A stretch of 64,000 nucleotides of DNA from Xanthomonas boreopolis (GTDB lineage Bacteria > Pseudomonadota > Gammaproteobacteria > Xanthomonadales > Xanthomonadaceae): contig BNBA01000018.1 of assembly GCA_014654535.1 (NCBI GenBank), positions 1 to 64,000 on the forward strand. Direction: 5' to 3'. The position numbers were made by a program, and so were the translations under genes. This document shows, one piece after another, positions 54,564 to 64,000 of the stretch. Below the pieces are notes generated by a model that saw only the letters and a list, made by a program, of their open reading frames with translations, was not told the DNA's origin and did no database searches. Within the stretch, counting starts at the first letter, position 1, and every line of letters starts with the position of its first letter.

Positions 54564-55718
54564 TCACAGCAATACCAGGTCGTCGCGATGGATCACGTTC
54601 TCGCCGTAGTTGTAACCGAGCAGCGACTCGATGTCGCGCGAATGCCGGCCGGCGATGCGGCGGATGTCCAGCGCGGAATACTGGGCGACCCCGCGTGCCA
54701 GGCGTTGCCCGCCCTCTTCGCTCACCCGCACCTCGACCATGTCGCCCCGGCGGAAGTCGCCTATCGCGCCGAGCACGCCCCCCGGCAGCAGCGAAGCTCC
54801 TTTCTCGCGCAATGCCGCGGCCGCGCCCGCGTCGACCAGGATCGCGCCCGGTTCGACCGGCGCATGCCGCAGCCAGTACTTGCGCGCGGCGATGCGGGTG
54901 CTCGCCGCGCGGATGCGGGTGCCGCGCAGCCGGTCCTGCGCCAACCCGCGTACCACGTCGCTGCTGCGGCCGTTGAAGAGGTAGGTCTCGATCCCCGCCG
55001 CGCCGGCCTTGGCCGCGGCCTCCAGCTTGGTGCGCATGCCGCCGGTGCCGACCTTGCTGCCGCTGCCGCCGGCCATCGCCAGCACCTCGCCGGTCAGCTC
55101 GGGCACGTCCTGCATCGGCCGCGCCTGCGGGTCGGTGCGCGGATCGGCGGTGTACAGCCCGTCGATGTCGGTCGCGATGAACAGCGCATCGGCATCGACC
55201 AGCGCGGCGACGATCGCCGCCAGGTTGTCGTTGTCGCCGAGCTTGAGTTCGTCCACCGACACCGTGTCGTTCTCGTTGACCACGGGCAGCGCGCCGAGCG
55301 CCAGCAATTCGGTCAGGGTGGCGCGCGCGTTGAGATAGCGGCGGCGGTTGCGCAGGTCGTCGTGGGTCAGCAGCACCTGGGCCACCGGGCGCTCGAAGAA
55401 GCGCTGCCACAACGCGATCAGCTGCGCCTGCCCGAGCGCGGCCAGGGCCTGCCGCGCCGCCATCGCCGCGCCGGCTTCGGCCGCCCTCGGCAGGATCGCG
55501 CGCCCGGCCGCGACCGCGCCGGAGGAGACGATCACCAGTTCGCGCCCGGCCGCCAGGTTCGCCGAGACGAACTGCGCCAGCCCCAGCGCGAAGCGCGGCG
55601 TGAGCCCGCCGCCATCGGCCGCCAGCAGGCTGCTGCCGACCTTGAGCACCGCGCGCCGCCACGGCGGCAACGGTTGCTCGGCGAAGCATGCGGCGGCATG
55701 GGCGGCGGCGTCGGTCAT
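54564..55718 (-). CDS. proB: Glutamate 5-kinase with PUA domain
   Basis: This enzyme phosphorylates glutamate in the first step of proline synthesis, 384 residues. The amino-acid-kinase domain has RRAVLKVGSSLLAADGG, VIVSSGAVAAGRAIL and GTGGMRTKLEAAAKAGA; the PUA RNA-binding-like domain occupies the last 80 residues (SEEGGQRLARGVAQYSALDI). It lies 13 nt downstream of a YciI-like gene. Confidence 0.96.
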   Translation of the reverse strand: MTDAAAHAAACFAEQPLPPWRRAVLKVGSSLLAADGGGLTPRFALGLAQFVSANLAAGRELVIVSSGAVAAGRAILPRAAEAGAAMAARQALAALGQAQLIALWQRFFERPVAQVLLTHDDLRNRRRYLNARATLTELLALGALPVVNENDTVSVDELKLGDNDNLAAIVAALVDADALFIATDIDGLYTADPRTDPQARPMQDVPELTGEVLAMAGGSGSKVGTGGMRTKLEAAAKAGAAGIETYLFNGRSSDVVRGLAQDRLRGTRIRAASTRIAARKYWLRHAPVEPGAILVDAGAAAALREKGASLLPGGVLGAIGDFRRGDMVEVRVSEEGGQRLARGVAQYSALDIRRIAGRHSRDIESLLGYNYGENVIHRDDLVLL

Positions 55719-55731
55719 GGCGTTTCCCGGC

Positions 55732-55989
55732 TCAACGAGCGTTCCATTCGTGCACGGTGAGTTCGGACGAACCGCGCACCGCCAGCGGATCGGTGGCGAC
55801 GATCGCCCGGGCCTCGTCCAGGCTGCCCACGTTCTTCAGCACGTAGGCGCCGCCGCTCTTGTCGCTGAAGCCGCCGGTCAGCACCAGCAGCCCGCGTGCG
55901 CGCAGGTCGTCGAGAAAGGCCTGGTGCGGGGCGACGACGGCTTCGTCGAAGTCCGGTTTGCGCATGGCCAGTACGAGATAGTGCTTCAT
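55732..55989 (-). CDS. YciI-family protein (second copy)
   Basis: An 85-residue YciI-like protein (MKHYLVLAMRKPDFDEAVVA; HQAFLDDLRARGLLVLTGGF; IVATDPLAVRGSSELTVHEW). The conserved His and Asp positions of the family are present. It lies within the arginine-proline cluster between argH and proB. Its function is unknown. Confidence 0.85.
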   Translation of the reverse strand: MKHYLVLAMRKPDFDEAVVAPHQAFLDDLRARGLLVLTGGFSDKSGGAYVLKNVGSLDEARAIVATDPLAVRGSSELTVHEWNAR

Positions 55990-56019
55990 CGAATCGTTTT
56001 CCGTAGATCAATCGATTTT

Positions 56020-56125
56020 TGTGGGAGCGGCTTTTTGTGGGAGCGGCTTAAGCCGCGATCAGGTTTTACTGGCAAAGCCTCATCGCGGCTTAAGCCGCTC
56101 CCACAAAAAACCGCTCCTACAGGGG
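56020..56125. repeat. Family B inverted repeat between argH and the YciI gene
   Basis: Arms 56037-56059 and 56082-56104 (GTGGGAGCGGCTTAAGCC type) are perfect complements. A partial second arm (TTTTTGTGGGAGCGG at 56016-56030) pairs with ACAAAAAACCGCTCC. The sequence is close to the nested element at 53056-53171. Confidence 0.88.
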
Positions 56126-57421
56126 TCAAAAGCTCAATGCATCCCAACGTGCCCGCAGCGCGTCGAGCTGCAGGTCGGCGGCCGCGCCCGGCGACACGCG
56201 CGCGGCCAGGCTGCCTTCCGGCGTGCGTCCCTGCCCCGCCGTGTCGGAGGCGGCGGCGGCCTTGTAGGCCTCGCGGAACGGCACGCCGGCGACGGCCGCT
56301 TCCACGGCGACGTCGGTGGCGTACATGCCCGAGTCGATCGCCGCGCGCAGCCGGTCCTCGCGCCAGTCGAGGTTGGACAGCAGCGCCGGCAGCAGTTCCA
56401 GCGCGGCCAGGCCGCGGCCGAAGCCGTGGAAGATCGCGCCCTTGCTGGCCTGCAGGTCGCGGTGGTAGCCCGACGGCAGCGACAGCAGCTGCTCGATCTC
56501 GGTGCGCGCGGCCGCGACGCTGGCGTGCGTGGCGCGCATCAGCTCGATCACGTCCGGATTGCGCTTGTTCGGCATGATCGAGCTACCGGTGGTGTACTGC
56601 GCGGGCAGCGCGACGAAGCCGAACTCGGCGCTGGTGAACAGCGACAGGTCCCAGGCGATGCGGCGCAGGTCCAGCGTGGCGCTGCCGAGCGCCTCCAGCG
56701 CGGCCAGCTCGAACTTGCCGCGCGAGAGCTGCGCATAGATCGGCGAGACCTGCATGCGCGCGAAACCGAGCGCGGCGGTGGTGTGGCCACGCTGCAGCGG
56801 CAGGTTGACGCCGTAGCCGGCGGCGGTGCCGAGCGGATTGCAGTCGACCAGGGCGAGCGTGTCGGCCGCGCGGATCGCGTCGTCGATGAAGGCCTCGGCC
56901 CAGCCGGCCCACCACATGCCCGCCGAAGACACCACGGCGCGCTGAATGTGGGTATAGCCCGGCACCGGCAGGTCCTTCTCGGCGCCGGCGCGGTCCAGCG
57001 CGACCTTGGCGGCCTCGCGGCTCAGCTCGAAGACGCGCTTGAGCTTGTCCTTCAGCCACAGCCGGGTAGCGACCAGGATCTGGTCGTTGCGGCTGCGGCC
57101 GGTGTGGATCTTGCGGCCGGCATCGCCGAGGCGCTCGGTGAGGCGGAACTCGATCGCCGAATGGCAGTCCTCGTACTGCTCGTCGAGCACGAACGCACCG
57201 CTGCGGTAATCGCCGGCCAGCGCGTCCAGCTCGCGCAGCAGCCCGGCCAGTTCGTCGGCGGAGAGGATGCCGATGCGCTGCAGGCCCTCGGCATGCGCCT
57301 TGCTCGCGGCGATGTCGTAGAGGAAGAACTCGCGATCCAGGATCACGTCGTCGCCGGCCAGGAAGGCCTGGATCTTGGCATCCACGGCAACGCCGGGTTT
57401 CTGCCAGAGGAGATTGCTCAT
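56126..57421 (-). CDS. argH: Argininosuccinate lyase
   Basis: This enzyme splits argininosuccinate into arginine and fumarate, 431 residues. The fumarase-superfamily signature [19 protein letters not shown] is near residue 278. Other motifs are [18 protein letters not shown], and [19 protein letters not shown] with the catalytic His. It lies between argC and the YciI gene. Confidence 0.96.
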   Translation of the reverse strand: MSNLLWQKPGVAVDAKIQAFLAGDDVILDREFFLYDIAASKAHAEGLQRIGILSADELAGLLRELDALAGDYRSGAFVLDEQYEDCHSAIEFRLTERLGDAGRKIHTGRSRNDQILVATRLWLKDKLKRVFELSREAAKVALDRAGAEKDLPVPGYTHIQRAVVSSAGMWWAGWAEAFIDDAIRAADTLALVDCNPLGTAAGYGVNLPLQRGHTTAALGFARMQVSPIYAQLSRGKFELAALEALGSATLDLRRIAWDLSLFTSAEFGFVALPAQYTTGSSIMPNKRNPDVIELMRATHASVAAARTEIEQLLSLPSGYHRDLQASKGAIFHGFGRGLAALELLPALLSNLDWREDRLRAAIDSGMYATDVAVEAAVAGVPFREAYKAAAASDTAGQGRTPEGSLAARVSPGAAADLQLDALRARWDALSF

Positions 57422-57427
57422 GGTTTT

Positions 57428-57532
57428 TTCTCGGGATTGGTGATTCGGGATTAGGGATTGGCGAAAGCGGATCCGCTTCGGAGGTCAGGGGGCGCTTACG
57501 AATCCCCAGCCACCGATACCGAATCCCGGATA
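57428..57532. repeat. Family D repeat between argH and argC
   Basis: Left arm GGGATTGGTGATTCGGGATT, right arm AATCCCCAGCCACCGATACCGAATCCCGG, with GGCGAAAGCGG between. It overlaps the argC end. Confidence 0.7.
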
Positions 57533-58470
57533 CTCATCAGCTCGTCCAATCCCAGCGCACGGTTCAGATTCTGCATCGCCTGGGTCGCCGCGCCCTTGAG
57601 CAGGTTGTCCAGGGTCGACACCACCACCACGCGCTTGCCGTCCGGCGCCATCGCGAACGCCCCGATCTGCACCCCGTGCCGGCCCGCGACACGGCTGACC
57701 CAGGGCGCCTCGTCGATCACCTCCACCAGCGGCTCGTACGCATAGCGCGCCTCATACAGCGCCTTGACCTGCTCGCGCCTGCGCGGCTGTTGCAGCCACA
57801 GGTTCACGGTCATCGTGATGCCGCGGAAGTGCGGCGCCACGTGCGGCATGAACTCCACCGGCACGCCCAGATGCGCGCTGACCTCGCGCTCGTGCATGTG
57901 GTTGGTCAGCGAGTACGGCATCAGGTTGTCGCGCAGCAGCTCGACGTCGTTCTTGTCCGACGGCGTGGTGCCTGCGCCGGAGTAACCGGACACGCCGAAG
58001 CACTGCGGCGGGCCGGCCAGCTGGTCCAGCAACGGCGCGATCGCCAGCTGCATCGCGGTGGCGTAGCAGCCCGGATTGCTGATGCGCTTCTGGCCGGCGT
58101 AACGCTCGCGGGTCAGCTCCGGCAGCCCGTAGTACCAGCCCGGATCGAACCGGTAATCGGCCGAGAGGTCCACGATCACCGTCTGCGGCGCGGCGTTCTC
58201 CAGCGCCTCCACGAACGGCGCGGCCTTGCCGTTGGGCAGCGCCAGGATCACCGCGTCGGCGCCCTTGGCCGCCACCGCGTCGGCGTCCAGGTTCTCGAAG
58301 CGCAGCTCGCCCGAGTAGGCGGCGTTTTGCTCGGCCACGCGCCGGCCGTCCAGCTCGCGCGAGGACACGAACGCCAGTTCGATGCGCGGGTGCGCGGCGA
58401 CCAGCTTGATCAGCTCGCTGCCGGTGTGGCCGCGCGCGCCGACGATGCCCAGGGTGTATTGCTTGCTCAT
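57496..58470 (-). CDS. argC: N-acetyl-gamma-glutamyl-phosphate reductase
   Basis: This enzyme reduces N-acetylglutamyl phosphate in arginine synthesis, 324 residues. The NADP motif [16 protein letters not shown] opens the protein; the catalytic Cys is in [20 protein letters not shown]. The [12 protein letters not shown] region follows. The start MSKQYTLG is favoured over an upstream in-frame ATG. Confidence 0.95.
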   Translation of the reverse strand: MSKQYTLGIVGARGHTGSELIKLVAAHPRIELAFVSSRELDGRRVAEQNAAYSGELRFENLDADAVAAKGADAVILALPNGKAAPFVEALENAAPQTVIVDLSADYRFDPGWYYGLPELTRERYAGQKRISNPGCYATAMQLAIAPLLDQLAGPPQCFGVSGYSGAGTTPSDKNDVELLRDNLMPYSLTNHMHEREVSAHLGVPVEFMPHVAPHFRGITMTVNLWLQQPRRREQVKALYEARYAYEPLVEVIDEAPWVSRVAGRHGVQIGAFAMAPDGKRVVVVSTLDNLLKGAATQAMQNLNRALGLDELMSIRDSVSVAGDS

Positions 58471-58614
58471 GCGTGTGCTTCCAGGCGGGACGGCACGCGG
58501 CGGGCCACCGCCGCGCGTCCCGCATCGAGGGTGGAGAAAACCGCGGCGGCGCATGGGCGCCACGCGATCGCGCGGGACGTCCCTGTGCTCGGCGGCAGCC
58601 GGCCCGGTGCCATC

Positions 58615-59952
58615 TCAGCCCACCAGCGTCGGCTGCCGCGTCGCGCAGTGCGCCACGCAACGCTGGATCTGCTCGAAGTCGTCCATCCCGTACCAGAACA
58701 CCTTCCATTTCTCCTGCTTGAAGCAGCCGTCCGACTCGGCGTAGTAGAAGATGTTGACCTGGTTGTTGTGGCGAGAGCGCCAGAACAGGTCCGGGGTCTC
58801 CTCGCGCATCACGTTCCAGACCGCGCGCCCCAGGCCTTCGCCCTGGGCGTCGTCGAGCACCGCGAACTTGTCCAGGTACACGCCCTCGGCCTCGTCGGTG
58901 AGGATCACCGCGGCACGGTAGTTCTCGCTGACGTAGGCGCGCAGCAGCCGGGTCCGCTCGAAGTAGTCCGGCAGCAGCTCGCGCCCGAAGCTGGATTCGA
59001 CCAGGTTCTTCAGCCGCGGCAGGTCCAGCTCGTTCCACGCGGTGGCGCGCAGCACGCGCTCGCCGCGCCGCACCAGCGTGCCCGAGCCCTTGTGGGTGAA
59101 CAGCTCCTTGGCCAGGTCGGCCGGGCGCGTGATCGAGACCGACGACTCCAGCGGCAGCTTGTCCAGCAGGTCCTTGATCTGCTCGATCTTGACCTTCATG
59201 CCGCCATGGATCCACGGCTGCTGGATCAGGTGTTCGTACTCGGTGGACAGGTTGATCGAGTCGATCACCTTGCCGTGCTCGTCGAGCAGGCCGCCGGTGC
59301 CGGTCAGGAAGATGATCTTGTACGGCTGCAGTTCGCGCACCAGCTCGTTGGCGGCGAAATCGGCGTTGATGTTGAGGATCTGGCCGCTGGCGGTCTCGCC
59401 CAGGCTGGTGATCACCGGGATCGAGCCGGCCTTCAGGCTGGCCTCGATCGGCGCCAGGTTGACCGCCTTGACCTCGCCGACCAGCCCGTAGGTGGCCTGG
59501 TCGAGGTAGCCGGCCTCGAACACGCCGCCGGTGATCGAGGTCGCGCGCGCGCCGTTCTGCTGCAAGGCCTCGACCAGGCGCAGGTTGGACGCCTGGAACA
59601 CCTTGCGCACGATCGCCAGCGCCTCCGGCGAGGTCACGCGCAGGCCGTTGACGGTCCGCTTCTCGATGCCGGCCGCCGACAGCTCCAGGTCCAGCTGCGG
59701 GCCGGCGCCGTGCAGCACGATCGGCGTGAGGCCGACTTCCTGCAGGAAGGTCAGCGAGGACGTCAGGTCCTCGAGCTCGTCGCGCAGCACCGCGCCGCCG
59801 ACCTTGACGACGGCGAAACGCTTGGCGTCCAGCTGCGAGAAGCGCTTGAGGTACTGGCTGATCTCCTTCGCGCTGGCCATGCTCGAAAGCAGGCGCACGA
59901 TGGTCTGGCGGGTCTGTTTGGTGGCGGCGGGCAGCGACATTTCGATGTTCAT
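58615..59952 (-). CDS. Fused N-acetylglutamate kinase/N-acetylglutamate synthase (NAGS/K)
   Basis: A bifunctional enzyme of 445 residues for the first two arginine steps. Residues about 1-280 are the kinase ([50 protein letters not shown]); residues about 290-445 are a GNAT acetyltransferase ([40 protein letters not shown]). The fusion is the arrangement known from Xanthomonas and Xylella and resembles the vertebrate-type NAGS. It lies between the deacetylase gene and argC. Confidence 0.94.
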   Translation of the reverse strand: MNIEMSLPAATKQTRQTIVRLLSSMASAKEISQYLKRFSQLDAKRFAVVKVGGAVLRDELEDLTSSLTFLQEVGLTPIVLHGAGPQLDLELSAAGIEKRTVNGLRVTSPEALAIVRKVFQASNLRLVEALQQNGARATSITGGVFEAGYLDQATYGLVGEVKAVNLAPIEASLKAGSIPVITSLGETASGQILNINADFAANELVRELQPYKIIFLTGTGGLLDEHGKVIDSINLSTEYEHLIQQPWIHGGMKVKIEQIKDLLDKLPLESSVSITRPADLAKELFTHKGSGTLVRRGERVLRATAWNELDLPRLKNLVESSFGRELLPDYFERTRLLRAYVSENYRAAVILTDEAEGVYLDKFAVLDDAQGEGLGRAVWNVMREETPDLFWRSRHNNQVNIFYYAESDGCFKQEKWKVFWYGMDDFEQIQRCVAHCATRQPTLVG

Positions 59953-59974
59953 GCGGATGGAGGAAGGACGCGGC

Positions 59975-61072
59975 TCAGCCGGCGCCGTTGATGATGCGGT
60001 GGACCGACGCGGCGTAGCGCTGCAGTTGCTCCAGCGTCACGAACTCGTCGGCGGTATGCGCCTGGGCGATGTCGCCCGGGCCGTAGACCAGCGCGGTGTA
60101 GCCGCCGGCCGAGAGCAGCGAGGCCTCGGTCCAGAAATCGACCGCGTTGCCGATCGGCAGCTCCAGCGCGTCGGCGACGTCGCGTGCGGCCAGCCGGCGC
60201 TCCTCGGCACGCGCAATGTCGCCGGACGGCAGGCTCGGGCCGCGGAAGGTTTCCTCGAAATGCGCCGCGGCCGGCTCGGCGAAGCCGGCGAAGGTCGCCA
60301 GCAGCGCATCCACGTCCATCGACGGCAGCGGCCGGAAGCCGAAGCGCAGCTCGGCGGCCGGCGCGATCATGTTGGCCTTGATCCCGCCCTCGATCCGGCC
60401 GATGTTGAAGCGCAATCCGGTCAGGCCGCCGAAACGCGCGTGCGCCAGCGACTCGACGTGGTCCAGCGCGCGATCGCCCCAGCGGATCGCCTGGTGCAGC
60501 GCGCTCGCCGAAGGATCCTGCTTGCCGGACGCATGGCCGGCGCGGCCGGCGAACTTCATCAGCACCGAACTGATGCCGCGATGCGCCAGCACCGCCTCGC
60601 TCATCGTCGGCTCGGCCACCAGCACTGCCTCGTAGGGGATGCCGCGCGCCAGGAACGCCGCGATGCAGCGCGGATCGTTGGCCTCCTCGTCGGATGAGAA
60701 CAGGAACGCCGCGTCGCCGTCGCCGGCGTTGGCCGCGGCGATCAGCGCGGCGGCCGCGCCCTTGATGTCGCACACGCCCAGGCCGACCACGCGGTCGTCG
60801 AGCCGGCGCATCGCGTGCGGGTCGGCGGTCCAGGCCGGCGAGTCGGGCACCGTGTCCAGATGCACGTTGAACAGATACTTCGGCTTGCCGCGCACCGCGT
60901 ACAGGCTGACCGCGCCGGCGCCGTGGTCGACCACCTCCACCGCGAACCCCGGCAGTTGCCCGCGGATGTAGTCGAAGATGCCATCGGTCCCGATCGCGCG
61001 CGGCGGATTGCGGGTGTCGAAGGACACCAGCTTGTCCAGGTGCGCCAGGGTGTGTTCGAGCAGTTCGGTCAT
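59975..61072 (-). CDS. N-acetylcitrulline/N-acetylornithine deacetylase (ArgE family)
   Basis: A 365-residue M20 peptidase-family deacetylase. Metal-binding His in [30 protein letters not shown], and [14 protein letters not shown] carry the dinuclear site. It lies next to the acetylornithine carbamoyltransferase. In Xanthomonadaceae that pathway makes N-acetylcitrulline, so acetylcitrulline is the expected substrate (inferred from context and family). Confidence 0.9.
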   Translation of the reverse strand: MTELLEHTLAHLDKLVSFDTRNPPRAIGTDGIFDYIRGQLPGFAVEVVDHGAGAVSLYAVRGKPKYLFNVHLDTVPDSPAWTADPHAMRRLDDRVVGLGVCDIKGAAAALIAAANAGDGDAAFLFSSDEEANDPRCIAAFLARGIPYEAVLVAEPTMSEAVLAHRGISSVLMKFAGRAGHASGKQDPSASALHQAIRWGDRALDHVESLAHARFGGLTGLRFNIGRIEGGIKANMIAPAAELRFGFRPLPSMDVDALLATFAGFAEPAAAHFEETFRGPSLPSGDIARAEERRLAARDVADALELPIGNAVDFWTEASLLSAGGYTALVYGPGDIAQAHTADEFVTLEQLQRYAASVHRIINGAG

Positions 61073-61079
61073 AAGGGGA

Positions 61080-61523
61080 TCAGTGGGCCGCGTCGGCGGC
61101 CTGGTAGATGTCGGGACGCGAGATTTCCATCAGCGACTGCGGCCTGGCCGGCGCGGCGAAACCGAACTGCGCGTACAGCCCGTGCGCGTCGGAGGTCGCC
61201 AGCATGAAACGGCGCAGGTCCTGCAGGCGAGGATGCGCCATGATCGCGGCCACCAGTTGCTTGCCGTAGCCACGGCCGCGATGCTCCGGCAGCACGAACA
61301 CGTCGGCGAGATACCCGAAGGTCGCGCCATCGGTGATCACCCGCGCGAATGCCACCTGCCCCGCACCCTCGGCATAACCGCCGAAGCACAGCGCGCCGTC
61401 GATGGCGCGATCCACCGTCGCGCGCGGGATGCCGCGGCTCCAGTAGGCTTCGGTCGAGAGGAAGCGGTGGACCAGGTCCACGTCCAGCTCGTGCTTGTCG
61501 GTGCTGATACGTAACCGGCTCAT
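61080..61523 (-). CDS. GNAT-family N-acetyltransferase
   Basis: A 147-residue GNAT protein. The acetyl-CoA motif VFVLPEHRGRGYGKQLVAAI (about 78-97) and the C-terminal Tyr in HGLYAQFGFAA are typical. The substrate is unknown. It lies between argG and the deacetylase, 7 nt from the latter, so it is co-transcribed with the arginine genes. Confidence 0.88.
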   Translation of the reverse strand: MSRLRISTDKHELDVDLVHRFLSTEAYWSRGIPRATVDRAIDGALCFGGYAEGAGQVAFARVITDGATFGYLADVFVLPEHRGRGYGKQLVAAIMAHPRLQDLRRFMLATSDAHGLYAQFGFAAPARPQSLMEISRPDIYQAADAAH

Positions 61524-61540
61524 CTTCCAGACCAGACGAA

Positions 61541-61665
61541 AATGTTCCCTTCCCCCGCCTGCGAGGGAAGGTGCCCGAAGGGCGGATGGGGACGACTTCT
61601 TGCCGACATAGGGCCTTCATCCGGCGCTGCACGCCACCTTCTCCCGCGAGCGGGAGAAGAAAGCG
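61541..61665. repeat. Family C-like repeat between argG and the GNAT gene
   Basis: CCCTTCCCCCGCCTGCGAGG and TTCTCCCGCGAGCGGGAGAA ends match family C; the interior is shorter than in the 15.1 kb copy. No gene. Confidence 0.6.
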
Positions 61666-61669
61666 GGCT

Positions 61670-62911
61670 TCAGCGGTTGACCTGCGCGTACAGCGTCGAG
61701 CTCATCCCGAACAGCTTGATGAAGCCTTCGGCCTCTTCCACGCCCCAGTCGGCCGATTGCGCGTAGGTCGCGCCCTTGGCGTTGAGGATGTGCGGCGAAC
61801 GCACCGCCACCGCATCGACGCGGCCGCCCCGGGTCTCCAGCACCACCTCGCCGTTGACCTTGGCCTGCGAGGACTTCAGGAACGCCTCCAGGTCGGTCTT
61901 CAGCGGATCGTGGTAGAAGCCTTCGTACACCAGCTCCACCCACTTGCGCGCGACGTCCGGCTTGAAGCGGTTCTGCTGCTTGGTCAGCACCGCGTCCTCC
62001 AGCGCGCGGTGCGCGGCCAGCAGCGAGACCAGGCCCGGCGCCTCGAACACGATGCGGCCCTTCAGGCCGATCACGGTATCGCCGGTATAGACGCCGCGGC
62101 CGACGCCGTACTGGGCGAACAGCTTGTTGAGCCTGGCCAGGATCTGCTCGCCCGGCAGCGCCTTGCCGTCCAGCTCGACCGCCTCGCCCTCGACGAACTT
62201 GAGCGTCACCGTCAGCGGCTCGACCGGCCACGCGCTGCGCGGCGCGCACCAGCCGCGCGCGCCCTCGCCCGGCGCTTCCCACTTGTCGATCTCGCCGCCG
62301 GACATGGTCACGCCCAGCAGGTTCTCGTTGATCGTGTAGGCCTTCTGCTTGGCGCGCACGCCGAAGCCGCGCTCCTCCAGGTACTTCTGCTCGTAGGCGC
62401 GGGTCTGGGTGTGCTCCTTCTGGATCTCGCGGATCGGCGCCACGATCCGGTAGTCGCCCTGCGCCTTGACCGCCAGGTCGAAGCGCACCTGGTCGTTGCC
62501 CATGCCGGTGCAGCCGTGCGCGATCGCGTTGGTGCCCAGCTCGGCGGCGCGCTTGAGCGCGGCATCGACGATCAGGTAGCGGTCGGACACCAGCAGCGGA
62601 TACTGGCCCTGGTAGCCCTCGCCGGCCCAGACGAACGGCTTGACGAAGCCGGCCCAGATCGCCGGGCCGCCGTCGACGGTGACGTGGCTGGCCACGCCCA
62701 ACTCGGCGGCGCGCTTCTCGATGAACTCGCGCTCCTCGTCGTCCACGCCACCGGTGTCGGCGAACACGGTGTGCACGTTCCAGCCGCGCTCCTGCAGGTA
62801 GGGCACGCAGAAGCTGGTGTCGAGGCCGCCACTGAAAGCAAGCACGATGTGCTTGCTTTCGTGATTGGCGATTGGTGATTGGTGATTCGAAGAAGCGGTT
62901 TGCTGCGACAT
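61670..62911 (-). CDS. argG: Argininosuccinate synthase
   Basis: This enzyme joins citrulline and aspartate with ATP, 413 residues. The ATP-pyrophosphatase motif [20 protein letters not shown] is near residue 26, preceded by a Gln/Ser/Asn-rich leader. [12 protein letters not shown] and [11 protein letters not shown]-like [16 protein letters not shown] follow. Family D repeat DNA overlaps its 5' end and leader. An internal start such as MSQQTASSN is already the first Met; a later start near residue 20 cannot be excluded. Confidence 0.95.
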   Translation of the reverse strand: MSQQTASSNHQSPIANHESKHIVLAFSGGLDTSFCVPYLQERGWNVHTVFADTGGVDDEEREFIEKRAAELGVASHVTVDGGPAIWAGFVKPFVWAGEGYQGQYPLLVSDRYLIVDAALKRAAELGTNAIAHGCTGMGNDQVRFDLAVKAQGDYRIVAPIREIQKEHTQTRAYEQKYLEERGFGVRAKQKAYTINENLLGVTMSGGEIDKWEAPGEGARGWCAPRSAWPVEPLTVTLKFVEGEAVELDGKALPGEQILARLNKLFAQYGVGRGVYTGDTVIGLKGRIVFEAPGLVSLLAAHRALEDAVLTKQQNRFKPDVARKWVELVYEGFYHDPLKTDLEAFLKSSQAKVNGEVVLETRGGRVDAVAVRSPHILNAKGATYAQSADWGVEEAEGFIKLFGMSSTLYAQVNR

Positions 62912-62996
62912 GGGGGTATCTCTCTACGATTGAACAGTTAAGGGCAGGAGCCGGGCTTGCCTTTACGAATCACCAATCCCGAATCACGAATCACGG
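62860..62996. repeat. Family D inverted repeat between argF' and argG
   Basis: Left tandem GTGATTGGCGATTGGTGATT and right tandem CGAATCACCAATCCCGAATC are complementary. The left arm lies in the argG leader codons and the right arm at the argF' end, so the repeat encroaches on both genes. Confidence 0.8.
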
Positions 62997-64000
62997 CCGC
63001 GCACCAGCGCGGCCATGATCGCCTTCTGGACATGCAGGCGGTTCTCGGCCTCTTCGATGGCGATGCAGTTGGGCGAATCCATCACCGCGTCGGTGGCCTT
63101 GACGTTGCGGCGCAGCGGCAGGCAGTGCGAGAACACGCCGTTGTTGGTCAGCGCCATCTTGCGTTCGTCGACGATGAAGTGCTTGTACCGGTCGCGGATC
63201 GGCTTCTCCGGCTCCCAGTTGCCGAAGTACGGCAGCGCGCCCCAGCTCTTGGCGTAGACCACGTCGGCGCCGGCGTAGGCGCTGTCGATGTCGTGGCTGA
63301 CCTGCAGCGAACCGCCGCTCTCGGCGACGTTCTGCCGGGCCCAGTCCATGTAGCGCTCGTCCAGGATGTAGTCCGGGGTCGGGCACAGCAGGGTCACGTC
63401 CATGCCCAGGCGGGTGGCGATGGTCAGCGCCGAGTTGGCGACCGCGGTGTTGAGCGGCTTGGGATGGTAGGTCCAGGTCAGCACGTACTTCTTGCCGCGC
63501 AGGTCGGAGGTGCCGAAGTGCTCCTGCAGCGCCAGCGCGTGCGCCAGCTCCTGGCACGGATGGGTGATGGTCTCCATGTTGATGACCGGCACCGGCGAGT
63601 ACTTGGCGAAGGACTTCAGCACGATGTCCTCGCGGTCGTACTTCCAGTCGACGAACTTCGGGAACGCGCGCACGCCGATCAGGTCGACGTAGCGGCCCAG
63701 CACCCGGGCGACCTCGGCGATGTGCTCCTCGGTGTCGCCGTCCATCACCGTGCCCAGGTTGAACTCGATCGGCCACGCGTCCTTGCCCGGCTGCAGCACC
63801 ACCGCATGCCCGCCCAGCTGGAACGCGCCCAGCTCGAAGCTGGTGCGGGTGCGCATGGACGGGTTGAAGAACACCAGCGCGATCGATTTGCCCTTCAACT
63901 CGTTGCCGAGCCTGTTCTGTTTGAACAGCGCGGCCTGGGTCAACAGCGCGTCGAGTTCGGCGCGGCTCCAGTCCTGGGTGTTCAGGAAATGCTTGAGGGA
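62984..64000 (-). CDS. argF': N-acetylornithine carbamoyltransferase (5' end outside the window)
   Basis: This enzyme carbamoylates N-acetylornithine to N-acetylcitrulline. 338 codons are present; reading from base 64000 gives SLKHFLNTQDWSRAELDALL, so probably only the initiator Met is missing. The carbamoyl-phosphate site is FFNPSMRTRTSFELGAFQLG, with MRTR, and the AOTCase-type ending has SHCLPLRRNVKATDAVMDSP. In the Xanthomonas enzyme the Lys of the HCLPLRRNVK region is reported to be carboxylated. The combination with the NAGS/K fusion and the deacetylase marks the acetylated pathway. Confidence 0.93.
   Translation of the reverse strand, partial: SLKHFLNTQDWSRAELDALLTQAALFKQNRLGNELKGKSIALVFFNPSMRTRTSFELGAFQLGGHAVVLQPGKDAWPIEFNLGTVMDGDTEEHIAEVARVLGRYVDLIGVRAFPKFVDWKYDREDIVLKSFAKYSPVPVINMETITHPCQELAHALALQEHFGTSDLRGKKYVLTWTYHPKPLNTAVANSALTIATRLGMDVTLLCPTPDYILDERYMDWARQNVAESGGSLQVSHDIDSAYAGADVVYAKSWGALPYFGNWEPEKPIRDRYKHFIVDERKMALTNNGVFSHCLPLRRNVKATDAVMDSPNCIAIEEAENRLHVQKAIMAALVRGRDS

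Overview
The window is chromosomal DNA of a high-G+C gammaproteobacterium of the Xanthomonadaceae/Lysobacteraceae type (Xanthomonas, Stenotrophomonas, Lysobacter, Luteimonas and Pseudoxanthomonas are all possible; the genus cannot be fixed from sequence alone). The lineage markers are a fused N-acetylglutamate synthase/kinase beside an N-acetylornithine carbamoyltransferase and a deacetylase (the acetylcitrulline arginine route), a MetX-fold acyltransferase of the serine O-succinyltransferase type, a zwf-glk-pgl-edd-eda Entner-Doudoroff operon, and a TonB-receptor/LacI/ABC carbohydrate locus. Almost everything looks like core metabolism. No prophage, insertion sequence, CRISPR array or integrated element was seen.

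Layout. 0.1-2.1 kb: lolD and a LolC/E-type permease (lipoprotein release). 2.1-7.5 kb: succinate dehydrogenase sdhCDAB with its maturation genes around it (sdhE, a YgfX/CptA-like membrane gene, a DUF1674/SDHAF4-type gene, and divergent ygfZ). sdhB is broken by a loss of about 44 nt that removes three cysteines of the [2Fe-2S] site, and a 64-codon ORF is translationally coupled between sdhA and sdhB. 7.6-8.7 kb: an orphan sugar-ABC ATPase. 9.2-15.1 kb: the Entner-Doudoroff operon behind a LacI-type palindrome. 15.3-28.4 kb: a carbohydrate-utilisation locus (EEP-family hydrolase, large discoidin-type enzyme, two ABC permeases, a lipoprotein solute-binding protein, a GH144-like lipoprotein, a TonB-dependent receptor and a LacI regulator). 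Three almost identical 14-bp operators tie together the ATPase gene, the enzyme/transporter operon and lacI.

28.6-32.8 kb: BolA and YciI proteins, then scpA-scpB-rluB. 32.9-35.5 kb: an exported hypothetical protein, omega-amidase and methionine aminotransferase. 35.7-42.5 kb: a complete cytochrome c maturation operon ccmABCDEFGHI. 42.6-43.7 kb: the serine/homoserine acyltransferase gene. 43.8-50.6 kb: divergent cydDC and cydABX (bd oxidase and its assembly transporter) with a perfect FNR box between them. 50.7-51.0 kb: two identical tRNA-Pro(CGG) genes, each with its own promoter and terminator. 51.1-53.0 kb: an alpha-amino-acid ester hydrolase. 53.2-64.0 kb: a long minus-strand proline/arginine cluster (argF'-argG-GNAT-argE'-argA/B-argC-argH-yciI-proB-proA); the last gene runs off the right edge.

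Four families of dispersed inverted repeats occupy gene junctions, often inside operons: a 20-bp palindrome that repeats at a 49-50 bp period, a 24-nt-arm repeat, a long G+C-rich repeat of about 150 bp, and a GGGATTCGGGATT-type repeat. They account for most of the non-coding space. The long ORFs opposite the real genes are high-G+C shadows.
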